A stretch of DNA of 64,000 nt from Paracoccaceae bacterium (GCA_020637675.1 JACKKD010000001.1:682001-746000); one strand, 5' to 3'; positions 17,987 to 29,678 are shown, counted from the first letter of the stretch. Translations and numbers: made by a program. The notes: generated by a model from the sequence alone, not told the origin.

Positions 17987-18358
17987 ATGGTCATGCTAGT
18001 ACTCGACAGCGTCATCAGCGATCGCGGCTCCCGATATGCCGTCTCGGGCGGCCCCTGCCGTTCCGGCAACGAGGCAACGGCGTTCGTCGATGATCTCAGA
18101 CGCAGGAAGAAGTTCGCCAAGGCCACGCACCACTCCTGGGCGCTTCTGGCCGAAACCGGGCCGGAGAAGGACGACGACGGGGAAAGCGGCGCCGGCGTCG
18201 TCATCCTGCGGATGCTCGAGCGGGCGAACCTGCGCAACCATGTGATCGTCGTCACGCGCTGGTATGGCGGCAAGCACCTCGGCGGCGACCGATTCCGCCA
18301 CGTTCAGGACTGTGTGCGAACCTACCTGGACCACGTGACGCCCGGGAGCGCGGGATGA
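17987..18358 (+). CDS. yigZ: IMPACT/YigZ family protein (UPF0029 N-terminal domain only)
   Basis: A 123-residue protein carrying only the conserved N-terminal UPF0029 domain. The hallmark blocks are GSRYAVSGGPCRSGNEATAF, a KKFAKATHHSWALL segment, DDDGESGAG and VVTRWYGGKHLGGDRFRHV. E. coli YigZ and yeast Yih1/mammalian IMPACT share this domain; the eukaryotic proteins act in translation control, while the bacterial role is unsettled. Short single-domain versions occur in Rhodobacteraceae. GGAG lies 14-15 bases before the first ATG; a second ATG at 17993 is also possible. It stands alone on this strand, between the two catabolic clusters. Confidence 0.8.
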   Translation: MVMLVLDSVISDRGSRYAVSGGPCRSGNEATAFVDDLRRRKKFAKATHHSWALLAETGPEKDDDGESGAGVVILRMLERANLRNHVIVVTRWYGGKHLGGDRFRHVQDCVRTYLDHVTPGSAG

Positions 18359-18652
18359 TCGCCTGCTCGGTTCCCGATCCCGCGCCGGGGCCAGACGGAC
18401 AGCCCCGGCAGAGGCCCTGCGGAACACGCCGGACGCTGCACACCGCGCCGAGGCCTGGGGGGTTCCGCTGCTCCTCACCACAACGGCCGCCGGCGGGATG
18501 GCGGCGGCTCTCGCGGCGCTGTGGCCGCGGCGCCGTCGGCCATGTCCGTGGAGCGGGGCGCGAGGCAGAAGCGGTGCGGTGACGCTGAGGTGGGGGATCG
18601 GCGCGTCGCACGGATGGCGAGGCCGGCGTCACGGCGCGACCTCTTGGCGAGC

Positions 18653-20146
18653 CTAGCGTGCCGCATACGCATCATGGATCGAACGCAGCCGGCTGAGCAG
18701 ATCGGCGGGAAGCGGATCCGGCCCCGGCGACGCCAGTCGCTTCGCAAGGTCGAGGTCGATCCGTTCCTTCAGGTCGAGATCCGGCTTGTCGGTCGTCGAG
18801 AGGGGGGCATTCGCGCCGAGATAGATCGACGGCCAGTTCGCTTCGCGGCAATGGCGCGCCGTGTGGACGTGTCCGAGATAGTTGCCGAAGGGTCCGATGT
18901 CGCGGGCGATGTCGAGCGCGATCTGGTCTTCGGTCACCGGCGCTCCTCTCCACAGGGTGCGTAGAAGGCCCGCAAGATCGTTGGCGAGCATCAGCGAGTG
19001 GATCGAATAGGTCATGCCGTTGTCGTGCAAGCCCAGATAGTCGCAGGTCGCCGGCCGGCAGAAATAGACCTGGGTCAGCAGCGTCGACAGTTCCCAGACC
19101 GCATCCTGGTTGAATCGCCGCGCTTTCACCCGACCGGCGAAGGCGGTGAAGGACGGGATGCCGAGCTGCCGGCGGATCTGGCAGATGATCTGTTCGCCCA
19201 GCATCACCTGTGCGATCGACCCGATCGCTCCGGTGGCGGCTTCCATGAAGTAGGCCATCCCCGATCCGATGCAGAACGAGCCGGGCACGGCGAGCTGCGC
19301 CAGAACCATCGCCGCGAAATCCGTCGCGAGCGCGTGCACCACGCAGCCGGCGACGGTGATCGGCGAGGTGGCGCCCCCGAAAGCGACGGTGCCCGAAACG
19401 ACCGGCACGCCGGCGCGCACGCAGGTCAATATCTGCTCGACATGGGTTGCGGCATAGCTTGCCGGCAGGGGCGTGACGATATGGAGAAAGTAGGGTCTCT
19501 CTCGCAGGGCGTCCCGGCCGCCGCGCAGTTCCGCGGCCATCTCGATCGCGGCCCTGAGCGTGATGTCGTGCTCGCAAAGGAATTCGAGCGGCTTCGAAGT
19601 GTTCTCGACCAGGCAGAGGAACTCGCCGATCTCGCCCGCAGGTGTCGAATTCGGGATGTCCTTGCAGGCCACGCAGACGGCGTCGATGTGTTCGAGTCCG
19701 TCGGCGATGAGCGTGATCCGGGCGAGATCGGCAAGCGTGCTGTCGCGCGGCGCGCCGGTGTCCCAGTCATAGACCCTGATGCAGGTCATGCCAGGGATGA
19801 ACCAGCAATGGTCCTTGTCGAGGTCGAGATGCCGGGAGCCGTCGCGGTTCCACAAGCGGACCGACTTCGCGCAGCGCCTGAGAGTCTCGCGGGTGATCTC
19901 GGGGGGAATTCTGACCACGCCGCCTCCGACCGTGCAGCCGGCACCGGCAAAGATCGCATCCGCCTCGGTTCCGGGCTCGAAACGCACGCCCACCTCGGCG
20001 ACATAGGCAATGGCTGCGGCGAGGATGCGGTCGGCTTCCTCCGTCGTGATCGGATCATAGGCGCGGTTGACCGTCGAATGCGCACCGATGTCTGCCGGCG
20101 TCCCCGCGTCGGCCCGGCCCCGCTGGCGCTGCTCGGATCGGCGCAT
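18653..20146 (-). CDS. trimethylamine methyltransferase (MttB/COG5598) family protein
   Basis: A 497-residue member of the MttB superfamily, whose characterised members move a methyl group from a quaternary or tertiary amine to a corrinoid protein. Family landmarks include the late block IYLGANAPLSTTDKPDLDLK and the central GSGMAYFMEAATGAIGS and LGLHDNGMTYS segments. The frame has no internal amber codon, so it is a non-pyrrolysine type like the glycine betaine, proline betaine or carnitine enzymes. No corrinoid-protein gene or RamA-type activator is nearby. It lies downstream of an XRE-cupin gene on the same strand, opposite an aldehyde dehydrogenase and a dimethylglycine-dehydrogenase-like gene. 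The substrate is unknown; a betaine is likely. Confidence 0.85.
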   Translation of the reverse strand: MRRSEQRQRGRADAGTPADIGAHSTVNRAYDPITTEEADRILAAAIAYVAEVGVRFEPGTEADAIFAGAGCTVGGGVVRIPPEITRETLRRCAKSVRLWNRDGSRHLDLDKDHCWFIPGMTCIRVYDWDTGAPRDSTLADLARITLIADGLEHIDAVCVACKDIPNSTPAGEIGEFLCLVENTSKPLEFLCEHDITLRAAIEMAAELRGGRDALRERPYFLHIVTPLPASYAATHVEQILTCVRAGVPVVSGTVAFGGATSPITVAGCVVHALATDFAAMVLAQLAVPGSFCIGSGMAYFMEAATGAIGSIAQVMLGEQIICQIRRQLGIPSFTAFAGRVKARRFNQDAVWELSTLLTQVYFCRPATCDYLGLHDNGMTYSIHSLMLANDLAGLLRTLWRGAPVTEDQIALDIARDIGPFGNYLGHVHTARHCREANWPSIYLGANAPLSTTDKPDLDLKERIDLDLAKRLASPGPDPLPADLLSRLRSIHDAYAAR

Positions 20147-20408
20147 TCTTCACCCTCGGAAGCAATGTGTTCCAGGCACTGATTATTCCGGCAGTCAAAA
20201 CCTGACAATCGTCATCATGGTGCGCGACCGGTTTCACTCCATTCGAAGGGACCTGCGCGCATCAGCGTCGTGCGTCCACGTGCCGACGAAACGACGGCCT
20301 GCCCCATCCGCGCCTGACGCAAGGTTCCGGCCGAAGGGGCGAGGCGCAACGCGCGCTTGTCACCGCACCGTCGAACCCTGCCACGCCCCCCCCGAATCCA
20401 GAAGCCGG

Positions 20409-21008
20409 TCACAGCATCGGCGGGGTGCAGGCGCAGGCGACCACGGCGACGGTCTTGCCGATATTGCGCAGCGTATAGGGCTGGCGGCCGATCAACTGGT
20501 AACCGCCCCCCCGGCGAAGCACCCGCGTCTCCGAGCCGACGGTGACCTCGATCGTGCCGGTCAGAACCACCGCCGCGGTTTCGCCATCGTGCGAGATCGG
20601 CTCCTCTCCGGTGCCGGCACCGGGCTGGTAGCGCTCGATGAACATCTGGAGCGACTTGTCGCGCCGTTCCGCGGCAAGAACGCGCAGGTCCGCCTCGCCG
20701 CGCGCCACCACGGCAAGATCGTTGCGGTCGAAGAACATGACATTGCTCTGTGACGACGGCAGCGCGAAGAAGTCCGCCATCGAGATCGGCACCGCCGACA
20801 GAATCCGGTGAAGGGATGCCAGCGAGGGCGAATGAGTCTCCTGCTCTATGAGCGAGATCGTGGAATTGGTGACGCCCGCGCGTTTCGCAAGCTCGCGCTG
20901 CGAGAGGCCCGCGCGCTCGCGCACCGCACGCAGGCGGGCGCCGATGTCGAGACCGGCGGAGATCGGCGCAGCCGGCTGGTGCTCTTTCGCCGCAAGTTTC
21001 CGCCCCAT
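20409..21008 (-). CDS. XRE-cupin transcriptional regulator
   Basis: A 199-residue regulator with an XRE DNA-binding domain at about residues 22-78 (LRAVRERAGLSQRELAKRAG, then TNSTISLIEQE) and a C-terminal cupin (TAAVVLTGTIEVTVGSE, ending CACTPPML). The ATG at 21008 is preferred to longer frames since the protein then starts just before the helix-turn-helix and GGGAG lies 10 bases upstream. It is divergent from the aldehyde dehydrogenase gene and about 260 bases ahead of the MttB-family gene, so it probably controls both arms of this locus. It is related in layout, not closely in sequence, to the regulator at 16785. Confidence 0.88.
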   Translation of the reverse strand: MGRKLAAKEHQPAAPISAGLDIGARLRAVRERAGLSQRELAKRAGVTNSTISLIEQETHSPSLASLHRILSAVPISMADFFALPSSQSNVMFFDRNDLAVVARGEADLRVLAAERRDKSLQMFIERYQPGAGTGEEPISHDGETAAVVLTGTIEVTVGSETRVLRRGGGYQLIGRQPYTLRNIGKTVAVVACACTPPML

Positions 21009-21113
21009 GATTGTCGTTCTCCCGAATGACCGGCTGCGTAGCTCTTCCAGATCCGATCGCCATATGCGCACCGCCTCGCCCGTCGTCAATGCGGGCGCAT
21101 GGGCGCTTCAGGC

Positions 21114-21141
21114 TTGACTGTAAAGTATTTCATGACATGAT
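21114..21141 (+). promoter_or_regulatory. probable promoter with overlapping palindromic operator
   Basis: A TTGACT hexamer (21114-21119) is followed after 16 bases by CATGAT (21136-21141), a reasonable sigma-70-like pair for the aldehyde dehydrogenase gene starting at 21181. An 11-bp palindrome TCATGACATGA (21130-21140) overlaps the -10 element, a position suited to repression by the divergent XRE-cupin regulator. Confidence 0.45.
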
Positions 21142-21180
21142 TGGAGAAAAATCAAACACAACCTGCCGGGAGGGCCAGTC

Positions 21181-22692
21181 ATGAGCGCCATAGAAACCTT
21201 CAACAGGCTTTCGGGCAAGCTTTTCATCGACGGCGCCTTCGTGGCGAGCGGCTCGGCCGACCGACTCGCCGTGATCGACCCGGCGACCGAGGACCGGATC
21301 GCCGAGATCGCGGATGCGGCAGACGCCGAGGTGGATGCCGCGATCGAGGCGGCGCTGGTCGCGGGCAGGCGCTGGAATGCCATCGACATGCGGTCGCGCG
21401 CCGTGGTGATGCACGAGATCGCGGCGGTGATGCGGCGCGACAAGGCGCTCTATGCCGAGTACCTGACCCGCGAGGAGGGCAAGCCCTACAAGGAATCGCT
21501 CGACGAGGTGTCGTGGTGCGCCACGGCCATGGACTACTACGCCGAGGTCGCGCGGCACGAGGCGGGTCGCATTGCCGGCACCACGGTTCCGGGGCAGTTC
21601 CACTTCGCCGTGAAGGAGCCGCTGGGCACCGTCGTCATCATCCTGCCCTTCAACTATCCCCTCGTGCTTCTGTGCTGGGAGGCGGCCGCCGCGCTGGCCG
21701 CCGGGAACGCCGTCATCGTCAAGCCACACGAGCAGACCTCGATCACCACGCTGAAGTTCATGGAGTTGTTCAACGGCCTGCCGCAGGGGCTGATGCAGTG
21801 CGTCACCGGCGGGCCGCGGGTCGCCCAGCGGCTGATCGCCAGCCGCAAGACCCATGGCGTGGCCTACACCGGCTCGGTTCCCGTGGGCCAGGCGGTGGCG
21901 CGGACCTGCGCGGAGACCTTCAAGCCCTGCCTGATCGAGGCCTCGGGCAACGACCCGTTCATCGTCATGCCGTCCGCGCCACTGGAGATGGCCGCGCGCG
22001 GTGCGGCCTTTGCGGCCTATCTCAACTGCGGGCAGGTCTGCACCTCGGCGGAACGGTTCTATGTGCACGAGGCGATCCACGACCAGTTCGTGGAACGGCT
22101 CGTCGCCGAGGCGAAGAAGCTGCGCATCGGCAACGGCCTTGAAGAGGTCGACATGGGGCCGATGGCAACCGGCCGCCAGCGCGACCGGTTCGAGGCGCTG
22201 ATCGCCAATGCCCGCAAGCAGGGGGCCAAGGTCGCCACGGGCGGCGGGCGGCCCGCGAACCTCAACAAGGGCTGGTATGTGGAGCCCACGGTGCTGACCG
22301 AGGTCACTCCCGACATGACGATCCTGCAGGAGGAATCCTTCGGGCCGGTCGCGCCGATCTGCCGGGTGAAGAGCTTCGACGAGGCCATCGAACTGGCAAA
22401 CCGGTCCGACTTCGGGCTGGGCGCGAACCTCTACAGCTGTGACACTACCGAGACCTTCCGCGCGGTGCGCGAGATCCAGTCGGGCATCCTCTGGATCAAC
22501 GCACCGCTTCTTGACAACGACGCCCTGCCCTTCGGCGGGCGCAAGCTTTCCGGCAACGGCCGGCAGTTGGGCCCCGAAGGTCTGAACCAGTTCCAGAACA
22601 CCAAGTTCGTGATGATCGACCCCGGGGCGAGCAACCAGGACTTCTGGTGGTTTCCCTATGCCCGCGAAGAGAGCTATCCGGGCACGCGGTGA
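21181..22692 (+). CDS. NAD(P)-dependent aldehyde dehydrogenase
   Basis: A 503-residue soluble aldehyde dehydrogenase. The catalytic cysteine lies in NCGQVCTSAERF and the general-base Glu in LIEASGNDPFIVM. The cofactor-binding segment is ILPFNYPLVLLCWEAAAALAAGNAVIVKPHE. GGGAGGG lies six bases before the ATG. It leads a rightward operon with the dimethylglycine-dehydrogenase-like gene 23 bases downstream. The substrate is probably a semialdehyde or betaine aldehyde produced in methylated-amine breakdown, or formaldehyde-derived chemistry; sequence alone does not separate these. Confidence 0.93.
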   Translation: MSAIETFNRLSGKLFIDGAFVASGSADRLAVIDPATEDRIAEIADAADAEVDAAIEAALVAGRRWNAIDMRSRAVVMHEIAAVMRRDKALYAEYLTREEGKPYKESLDEVSWCATAMDYYAEVARHEAGRIAGTTVPGQFHFAVKEPLGTVVIILPFNYPLVLLCWEAAAALAAGNAVIVKPHEQTSITTLKFMELFNGLPQGLMQCVTGGPRVAQRLIASRKTHGVAYTGSVPVGQAVARTCAETFKPCLIEASGNDPFIVMPSAPLEMAARGAAFAAYLNCGQVCTSAERFYVHEAIHDQFVERLVAEAKKLRIGNGLEEVDMGPMATGRQRDRFEALIANARKQGAKVATGGGRPANLNKGWYVEPTVLTEVTPDMTILQEESFGPVAPICRVKSFDEAIELANRSDFGLGANLYSCDTTETFRAVREIQSGILWINAPLLDNDALPFGGRKLSGNGRQLGPEGLNQFQNTKFVMIDPGASNQDFWWFPYAREESYPGTR

Positions 22693-22715
22693 GCGCGGGA
22701 CAGCGGGGTGCGAGC

Positions 22716-25172
22716 ATGGCAACGGATTTTCCCGAACGGGTCGAAGTCGCGATCATCGGCGGTGGTGTGGCAGGCTGTTCCGTCGCCTACCACCTGACGA
22801 AGATCGGCATCACCGATGTCGCGCTTTTCGAGCGACGCCAGCTGACGAGCGGCACGACCTGGCACGCGGCCGGGCTCGTCACCCAGCTTCGCGCCACCCG
22901 TCGTATGACGGAGCTTGCGAAGTACACCGGCGAACTCTTCGGGGACCTGGAGGCCGAGACCGGTCAGGCGACGGGCTTCAAGCGGAACGGTTCGCTCCGT
23001 GTGGCCAACACCCCGGTGCGCTACGAGGAACTGGCGCGCGGCGCTTCGATGGGGCGCAACTTCGGCCTTCCGGTGGAGCCGGTTACGCCCGGCGAGATCA
23101 AGGAACGCTGGGCGCCGATCAACGCCGAGGGGATCGTCGGCGGTTTCTGGTTTCCCCATGACGGACAGGTGAACCCTGCGGATGTGACTCAGGCCTATGC
23201 GCGTGGCGCCCGGATGCGCGGGGGGCGCATATTCGAGAACACCGGCGTCACGCGGATCATCGTCGAGAACGGCAAGGCGGCCGGTGTGATGACCGACAAG
23301 GGCCCGGTGCGCGCGAATACGGTCGTCCTCTGCGGCGGCATGTGGTCGCGCGACCTGGCGGCGGAGGCGGGCGTCACCATACCGCTGCACGCGGCGGAGC
23401 ATTTCTACTGCGTGACCGAGGCCATCCCCGATCTGCCAAGGAACCTGCCGGTGCTCTTCCTCGGCGACGAATGGACCTACTACAAGGAGGATGCGGGCAA
23501 GCTTCTGGTCGGGTTCTTCGAGCCGAATGCCAAGCCCTGGGGGCAGAAGGGCATCCCCGGCGACTTCGCCTTCGGGACGCTGCCCGAGGACATCGACCAC
23601 ATCGCCCCCCATCTGGAAACCGCCACCCGCCGGGTGCCGGTGCTGGAGCGGACGGGCATCCAGCTCTTCTTCAACGGCCCCGAAAGCTTCACGCCCGACG
23701 ACCGTTACCTCTTGGGCGAGACGCCCGAGGTGCCCGGCCTGTTCTGCGCCACCGGCTTCAACTCGATCGGCATCCTCTCGTCGGGCGGGGTCGGCAAGGC
23801 ACTGGCCGACTGGATCCGCGACCGCCGGCCGCCGGTGGAGCTGATGGATGTGGACGTGCGCCGCACCCAGGCCTTCCAGGGCAACCGCAGGTATCTCGAG
23901 GACCGCACCACCGAGACGCTCGGCGCGCTCTTCGACATGCACTGGCCGTCCAAGCAGTTCGAGACGGCCCGCGGCATCCGCCGAAGCCCGTTCCACGACC
24001 GCCTCGCCGCGATGGGCGCCTGGATGACCGAGGCCGCGGGCTGGGAAAGGCCGGGCTTCTTCGGCGCGGCAGGGGCGCGTCCCGAGGTTACCTATTCCTA
24101 CGGCCGGCCGTCGTGGTTCGACGCCGTCGGGGCGGAATCCCGGAACACCGCCGAGAACGTGACGCTCTTCGACCATTCCTGCTTCATCAAGTATCTCGTC
24201 GCGGGGGCGGACGCATGCGCGGCGCTGAACCGAATCTGCGCCAACGACATCGACGTTGCGCCGGGCCGGGTGGTCTATACCCAGTGGTTGAACGAGCAGG
24301 GCGGGATCGAGGCTGACGTAACGGTGACGCGGCTTTCGGAAACCGAGTTCATGGTCGTGACCATCGCCGTTTCCCAGCGCCGCGACCTGGCGTGGCTGAA
24401 ACGCCATCTGCCGGACGGCGCCCGGGTCTTCGTCCACGACATCACCTCGGGCCTGCCGATGCTCGCCCTGATGGGACCGAAGTCGCGCGACCTCATGCGG
24501 CGCCTGTCGCCCGACGATTTCGGCGACGCGGGCTTTCCCTTCGGCACCAGCCGCGAGATCGACCTCGGCTATGCCCGCGTCCGCGCCAGCCGGCTTTCCT
24601 ATGTCGGCGAACTCGGGTGGGAGCTTTACATGCCCGCCGAATTCGCGGGCCATGTCTTCGAGAAGATCGTCGAGGCCGGTGCCGGTCTGGGGCTGACGAT
24701 GGGCGGCTTCTTCGCCATCAACTCCCTGCGGATGGAGAAGGGCTACCGCCACTGGGGCCACGACATCGGCGAGGAGGATACTCCCCTGCAGGCGGGCCTC
24801 GGCTTTGCCGTCGCCTTCGACAAGCCGGGCGGATTCATCGGGCGCGACGCGCTCGTGCGGCAAAGGGATGCCGGCCCGGCGGAGCGGCGGCTGGTCCAGG
24901 CCAGGGTCGCGACCGACGGTATCCCGCCGCATCTTCATCACAACGAACCGATCCTGCGCGATGGCGCCATCGTCGGTTCCGTCACCACCGGCGCCTATGG
25001 CCACCGGATCGGTGCCTCGCTCGGCATGGGCTACGTCTCCTGTCCCGGCGGCGTGTCGCCCGACTGGCTCGACACGGGATCCTGGGAGATCGAAGTCGCG
25101 TGGAAACGCTACCCCGTCCGGCTTCAGCTGCGCCCCTGGTATGACCCGGGCGGCACCCGGCTGAAAGGATGA
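22716..25172 (+). CDS. FAD-dependent dehydrogenase with GcvT domain (dimethylglycine/sarcosine dehydrogenase-like)
   Basis: An 818-residue two-part enzyme. The N-terminal half is a flavin oxidase/dehydrogenase with the Rossmann motif VAIIGGGVAGCSVAYHL. It has LTSGTTWHAAGLV, whose His is the covalent FAD attachment residue in this family. The C-terminal half (from about residue 430) is a GcvT/aminomethyltransferase-like folate domain (EADVTVTRLSETEFMVVT, and YVGELGWELYMP). Such proteins demethylate N-methylglycines and pass the carbon to tetrahydrofolate. The ATG at 22716 gives the standard N-terminus. It sits between aldehyde dehydrogenase and permease genes, consistent with catabolism of an imported N-methyl compound. 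Confidence 0.92.
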   Translation: MATDFPERVEVAIIGGGVAGCSVAYHLTKIGITDVALFERRQLTSGTTWHAAGLVTQLRATRRMTELAKYTGELFGDLEAETGQATGFKRNGSLRVANTPVRYEELARGASMGRNFGLPVEPVTPGEIKERWAPINAEGIVGGFWFPHDGQVNPADVTQAYARGARMRGGRIFENTGVTRIIVENGKAAGVMTDKGPVRANTVVLCGGMWSRDLAAEAGVTIPLHAAEHFYCVTEAIPDLPRNLPVLFLGDEWTYYKEDAGKLLVGFFEPNAKPWGQKGIPGDFAFGTLPEDIDHIAPHLETATRRVPVLERTGIQLFFNGPESFTPDDRYLLGETPEVPGLFCATGFNSIGILSSGGVGKALADWIRDRRPPVELMDVDVRRTQAFQGNRRYLEDRTTETLGALFDMHWPSKQFETARGIRRSPFHDRLAAMGAWMTEAAGWERPGFFGAAGARPEVTYSYGRPSWFDAVGAESRNTAENVTLFDHSCFIKYLVAGADACAALNRICANDIDVAPGRVVYTQWLNEQGGIEADVTVTRLSETEFMVVTIAVSQRRDLAWLKRHLPDGARVFVHDITSGLPMLALMGPKSRDLMRRLSPDDFGDAGFPFGTSREIDLGYARVRASRLSYVGELGWELYMPAEFAGHVFEKIVEAGAGLGLTMGGFFAINSLRMEKGYRHWGHDIGEEDTPLQAGLGFAVAFDKPGGFIGRDALVRQRDAGPAERRLVQARVATDGIPPHLHHNEPILRDGAIVGSVTTGAYGHRIGASLGMGYVSCPGGVSPDWLDTGSWEIEVAWKRYPVRLQLRPWYDPGGTRLKG

Positions 25173-25256
25173 GGCGTCGCACCTTCTCCGGGGTGCACCT
25201 GAACCGGAGCAATGCAGGCCCGGAGGGCTACGGGGCCACAACGAGGGAGAACGAGA

Positions 25257-25412
25257 ATGCACGACAAGCTTCCACTGGAACTTGAACAGCGGATCGATGC
25301 GCTGGAGAGGGCCGAAAACCAGGGGGCCGGTTTCGGGCCCGCCGACTGGGTCTGGCTCCTGCTGCTGGGCGTCGTCGGCCCCGCCCTTCTCCTGCTGTGG
25401 GGGTGGCAATGA
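25257..25412 (+). CDS. 51-aa single-pass membrane protein overlapping the permease gene
   Basis: A short frame opening MHDKLPLELEQRIDALERAE: an amphipathic, charged helix followed by GPADWVWLLLLGVVGPALLL, one hydrophobic transmembrane segment, and a WGWQ end. GAGGGAG lies 7 bases before the ATG. Its TGA overlaps the ATG of the following permease (ATGA), so the two should be made together. This size and coupling recall small accessory subunits of secondary transporters, but no family is recognised and a partner role is inferred. Confidence 0.75.
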   Translation: MHDKLPLELEQRIDALERAENQGAGFGPADWVWLLLLGVVGPALLLLWGWQ

Positions 25413-26800
25413 GCGCGAGGGATAGTTCTGACGAAACCGGCTGGCCGCTGACCCGCACGGAACGCGACTGGAACCGCTGGCAGCTCTTCGCGGTGCTGCT
25501 TGTCACCGCAGCGGCGACGTGGTGCTACATCATCGGCGAATACGTCGGCTACTACCTGAACCTGCGCATGGGTTTCGCCGCAATGACGGCCGGCAGCATG
25601 ATCGGAATGCTTCTGGTCACGCTCGCCGTCGTCCCGCCCGCCACCCGGTTCGGCATCGATTCCATCGCCTCGGCGCGCCCGCAGTTCGGAGACCGGGGCT
25701 GGATCATCACCGTCTTCCTTCAGTACGCCTCGATCATCGGCTGGAACTGCCTGCTGATGATCTTCTTCGGCAAGTCGGTGGACCAGCTCCTTCAGACGCT
25801 CGGGCTCATCACGCCCGACACGGGCGACTGGGTGCTGCGCGGCCTGACGATACTTGCCTGCATTTTCGTCTACATCGTGCTTCTGCGTGGCGGAACGGGG
25901 CTCGAACTCGTCTCGAAGGTGCTTTTCTTCTTCATCGTTGGAATCGGCGGCTGGATGACATGGATCCTCGTGACCCGCGAGTCGGGGGTTCTCGCCGAAG
26001 CCAAGCCGGCCTACGCCTCGGGCAGCCTGCGCTGGGACTATGTCACCGGGGTCGAGATCGGGATCGTCAGTCTCCTGAGCTGGTGGCCCTATATCGGCGC
26101 GATGGTGCGCAAGGCGCCGAACGCCGGGGGGGCCACCCTGCCGGCCATGCTCGGCATGGGCCTGCCGGTGCCGATCCTTTCGGTGGTCGGGCTCGCGGCC
26201 ATTCTGGCGCTCCAGGTCTCCGACCCCGCGGCCTGGCTTGTCCAGCTCGGCGGCCCGACCTACGGGGTCATCGCGCTTCTCTTCGTCATCGCAGCGAACT
26301 TCGGCACGACCCTCGCCGGCGTCTACGCAACCGCCATCGGCCTCCGCCAGGTGCCGGCGCTGGCGGAGACGCGATGGGGCGTCCTGATGCTCTTCGCGCT
26401 GGTTCCGGTTGCGGCGGTCAGCCTCTTCGTGCCGGACCTCTTCTTCAACAACTTCGGCACGTTCCTCGCTTTCATCGGTGTGTCCTTCGCCCCGATCTGC
26501 GCGATCCAGATCACCGACTACCTGATCCTGCGCCGCCAGCGGATCAGCATTCGCGCCGTGTTCGTCGGCGGGCCCGGCACGGACTATCACTACTGGGGTG
26601 GGTTCAATCCGGCGGCGATCCTCGCCATGGTCGCCGGGTTCGTCACCTATCTCTACCTGCTGAACCCGGTCACCTATGCCAGCCGGGCGCCCTACGACTA
26701 TCTGACGGCGTCACTGCCCACCGCGGTGGTCGCCGGCGTCGTCTACGCCCTGGTCACGGTTCTCCTGGTGCGGCCTTCCGGCAAGGGAGGCTACGAATAG
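25409..26800 (+). CDS. NCS1-type (cytosine permease/purine-cytosine) transporter
   Basis: A 463-residue inner-membrane secondary transporter with about twelve hydrophobic helices. The N-terminus TRTERDWNRWQLFAVLLVTA and the first helices (IIGEYVGYYLNL, AMTAGSMIGM) fit the nucleobase:cation-symporter-1 family. Members carry cytosine, hydantoins, purines, thiamine precursors and related compounds. The start at ATG 25409 is set by its overlap with the preceding small gene. As the last gene of the aldehyde dehydrogenase operon it probably imports the substrate of that pathway. A strong inverted repeat follows it. Confidence 0.88.
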   Translation: MSARDSSDETGWPLTRTERDWNRWQLFAVLLVTAAATWCYIIGEYVGYYLNLRMGFAAMTAGSMIGMLLVTLAVVPPATRFGIDSIASARPQFGDRGWIITVFLQYASIIGWNCLLMIFFGKSVDQLLQTLGLITPDTGDWVLRGLTILACIFVYIVLLRGGTGLELVSKVLFFFIVGIGGWMTWILVTRESGVLAEAKPAYASGSLRWDYVTGVEIGIVSLLSWWPYIGAMVRKAPNAGGATLPAMLGMGLPVPILSVVGLAAILALQVSDPAAWLVQLGGPTYGVIALLFVIAANFGTTLAGVYATAIGLRQVPALAETRWGVLMLFALVPVAAVSLFVPDLFFNNFGTFLAFIGVSFAPICAIQITDYLILRRQRISIRAVFVGGPGTDYHYWGGFNPAAILAMVAGFVTYLYLLNPVTYASRAPYDYLTASLPTAVVAGVVYALVTVLLVRPSGKGGYE

Positions 26801-26807
26801 CAGACCC

Positions 26808-26836
26808 TGGCCGCCGCCCGGCGCGGGCGGCGGCCA
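26808..26836. terminator. inverted repeat downstream of the NCS1 permease
   Basis: A perfect 13-bp stem (arm TGGCCGCCGCCCG) with a 3-base GCG loop begins eight bases after the permease stop codon. No T run follows, so it may act as a Rho-assisted terminator or as an mRNA 3' stabiliser. The remaining bases to 27005 show nothing else. Confidence 0.6.
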
Positions 26837-27005
26837 CATGCCTGATGCTGCCATGAGACGCGCGTCGAGGCGGGCAAGGCAAGGGGTCTTCCCGCGCAGC
26901 CTTCCGTCCAGCGTGCGGCGCTTCTTTCGAGATGGCGCCAGAGGGCATCCCCACCGCTCTCCAACGGATTTCCCGTGACCTCAAATTACCCAGCGGTCGC
27001 AGCCG

Positions 27006-29504
<2,499 letters not shown>

Positions 29505-29678
29505 GCAACCGTCCTCGGGACCAGTGCCCGACCGTTTCCATATGGGGTTTGCGCCACCCCGCCGGAAGGGTCAAGACCGTGCCGGGATGCGTGCCGTGAT
29601 CGCCCCCGCCGGGGGCGACTTTCTGGGTGTAATGCCGGCGTCCGGCTGCTATCCCGGAGCGACAGGCGGAACCAGGCC

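Noticed and set aside
18355..18582. Frame overlapping the YigZ stop codon
   Set aside because: The ATGA overlap is tempting, but the product is Arg/Pro-rich with no hydrophobic pattern and no ribosome-binding sequence; likely a by-product of GC content.
29505..29678. CueR-type operator ahead of copA
   Set aside because: A TTGACC with partly symmetrical GGCGGGGT follows on the minus strand, but no proper -10 element at 19-20 bases was found and the dyad is poor.
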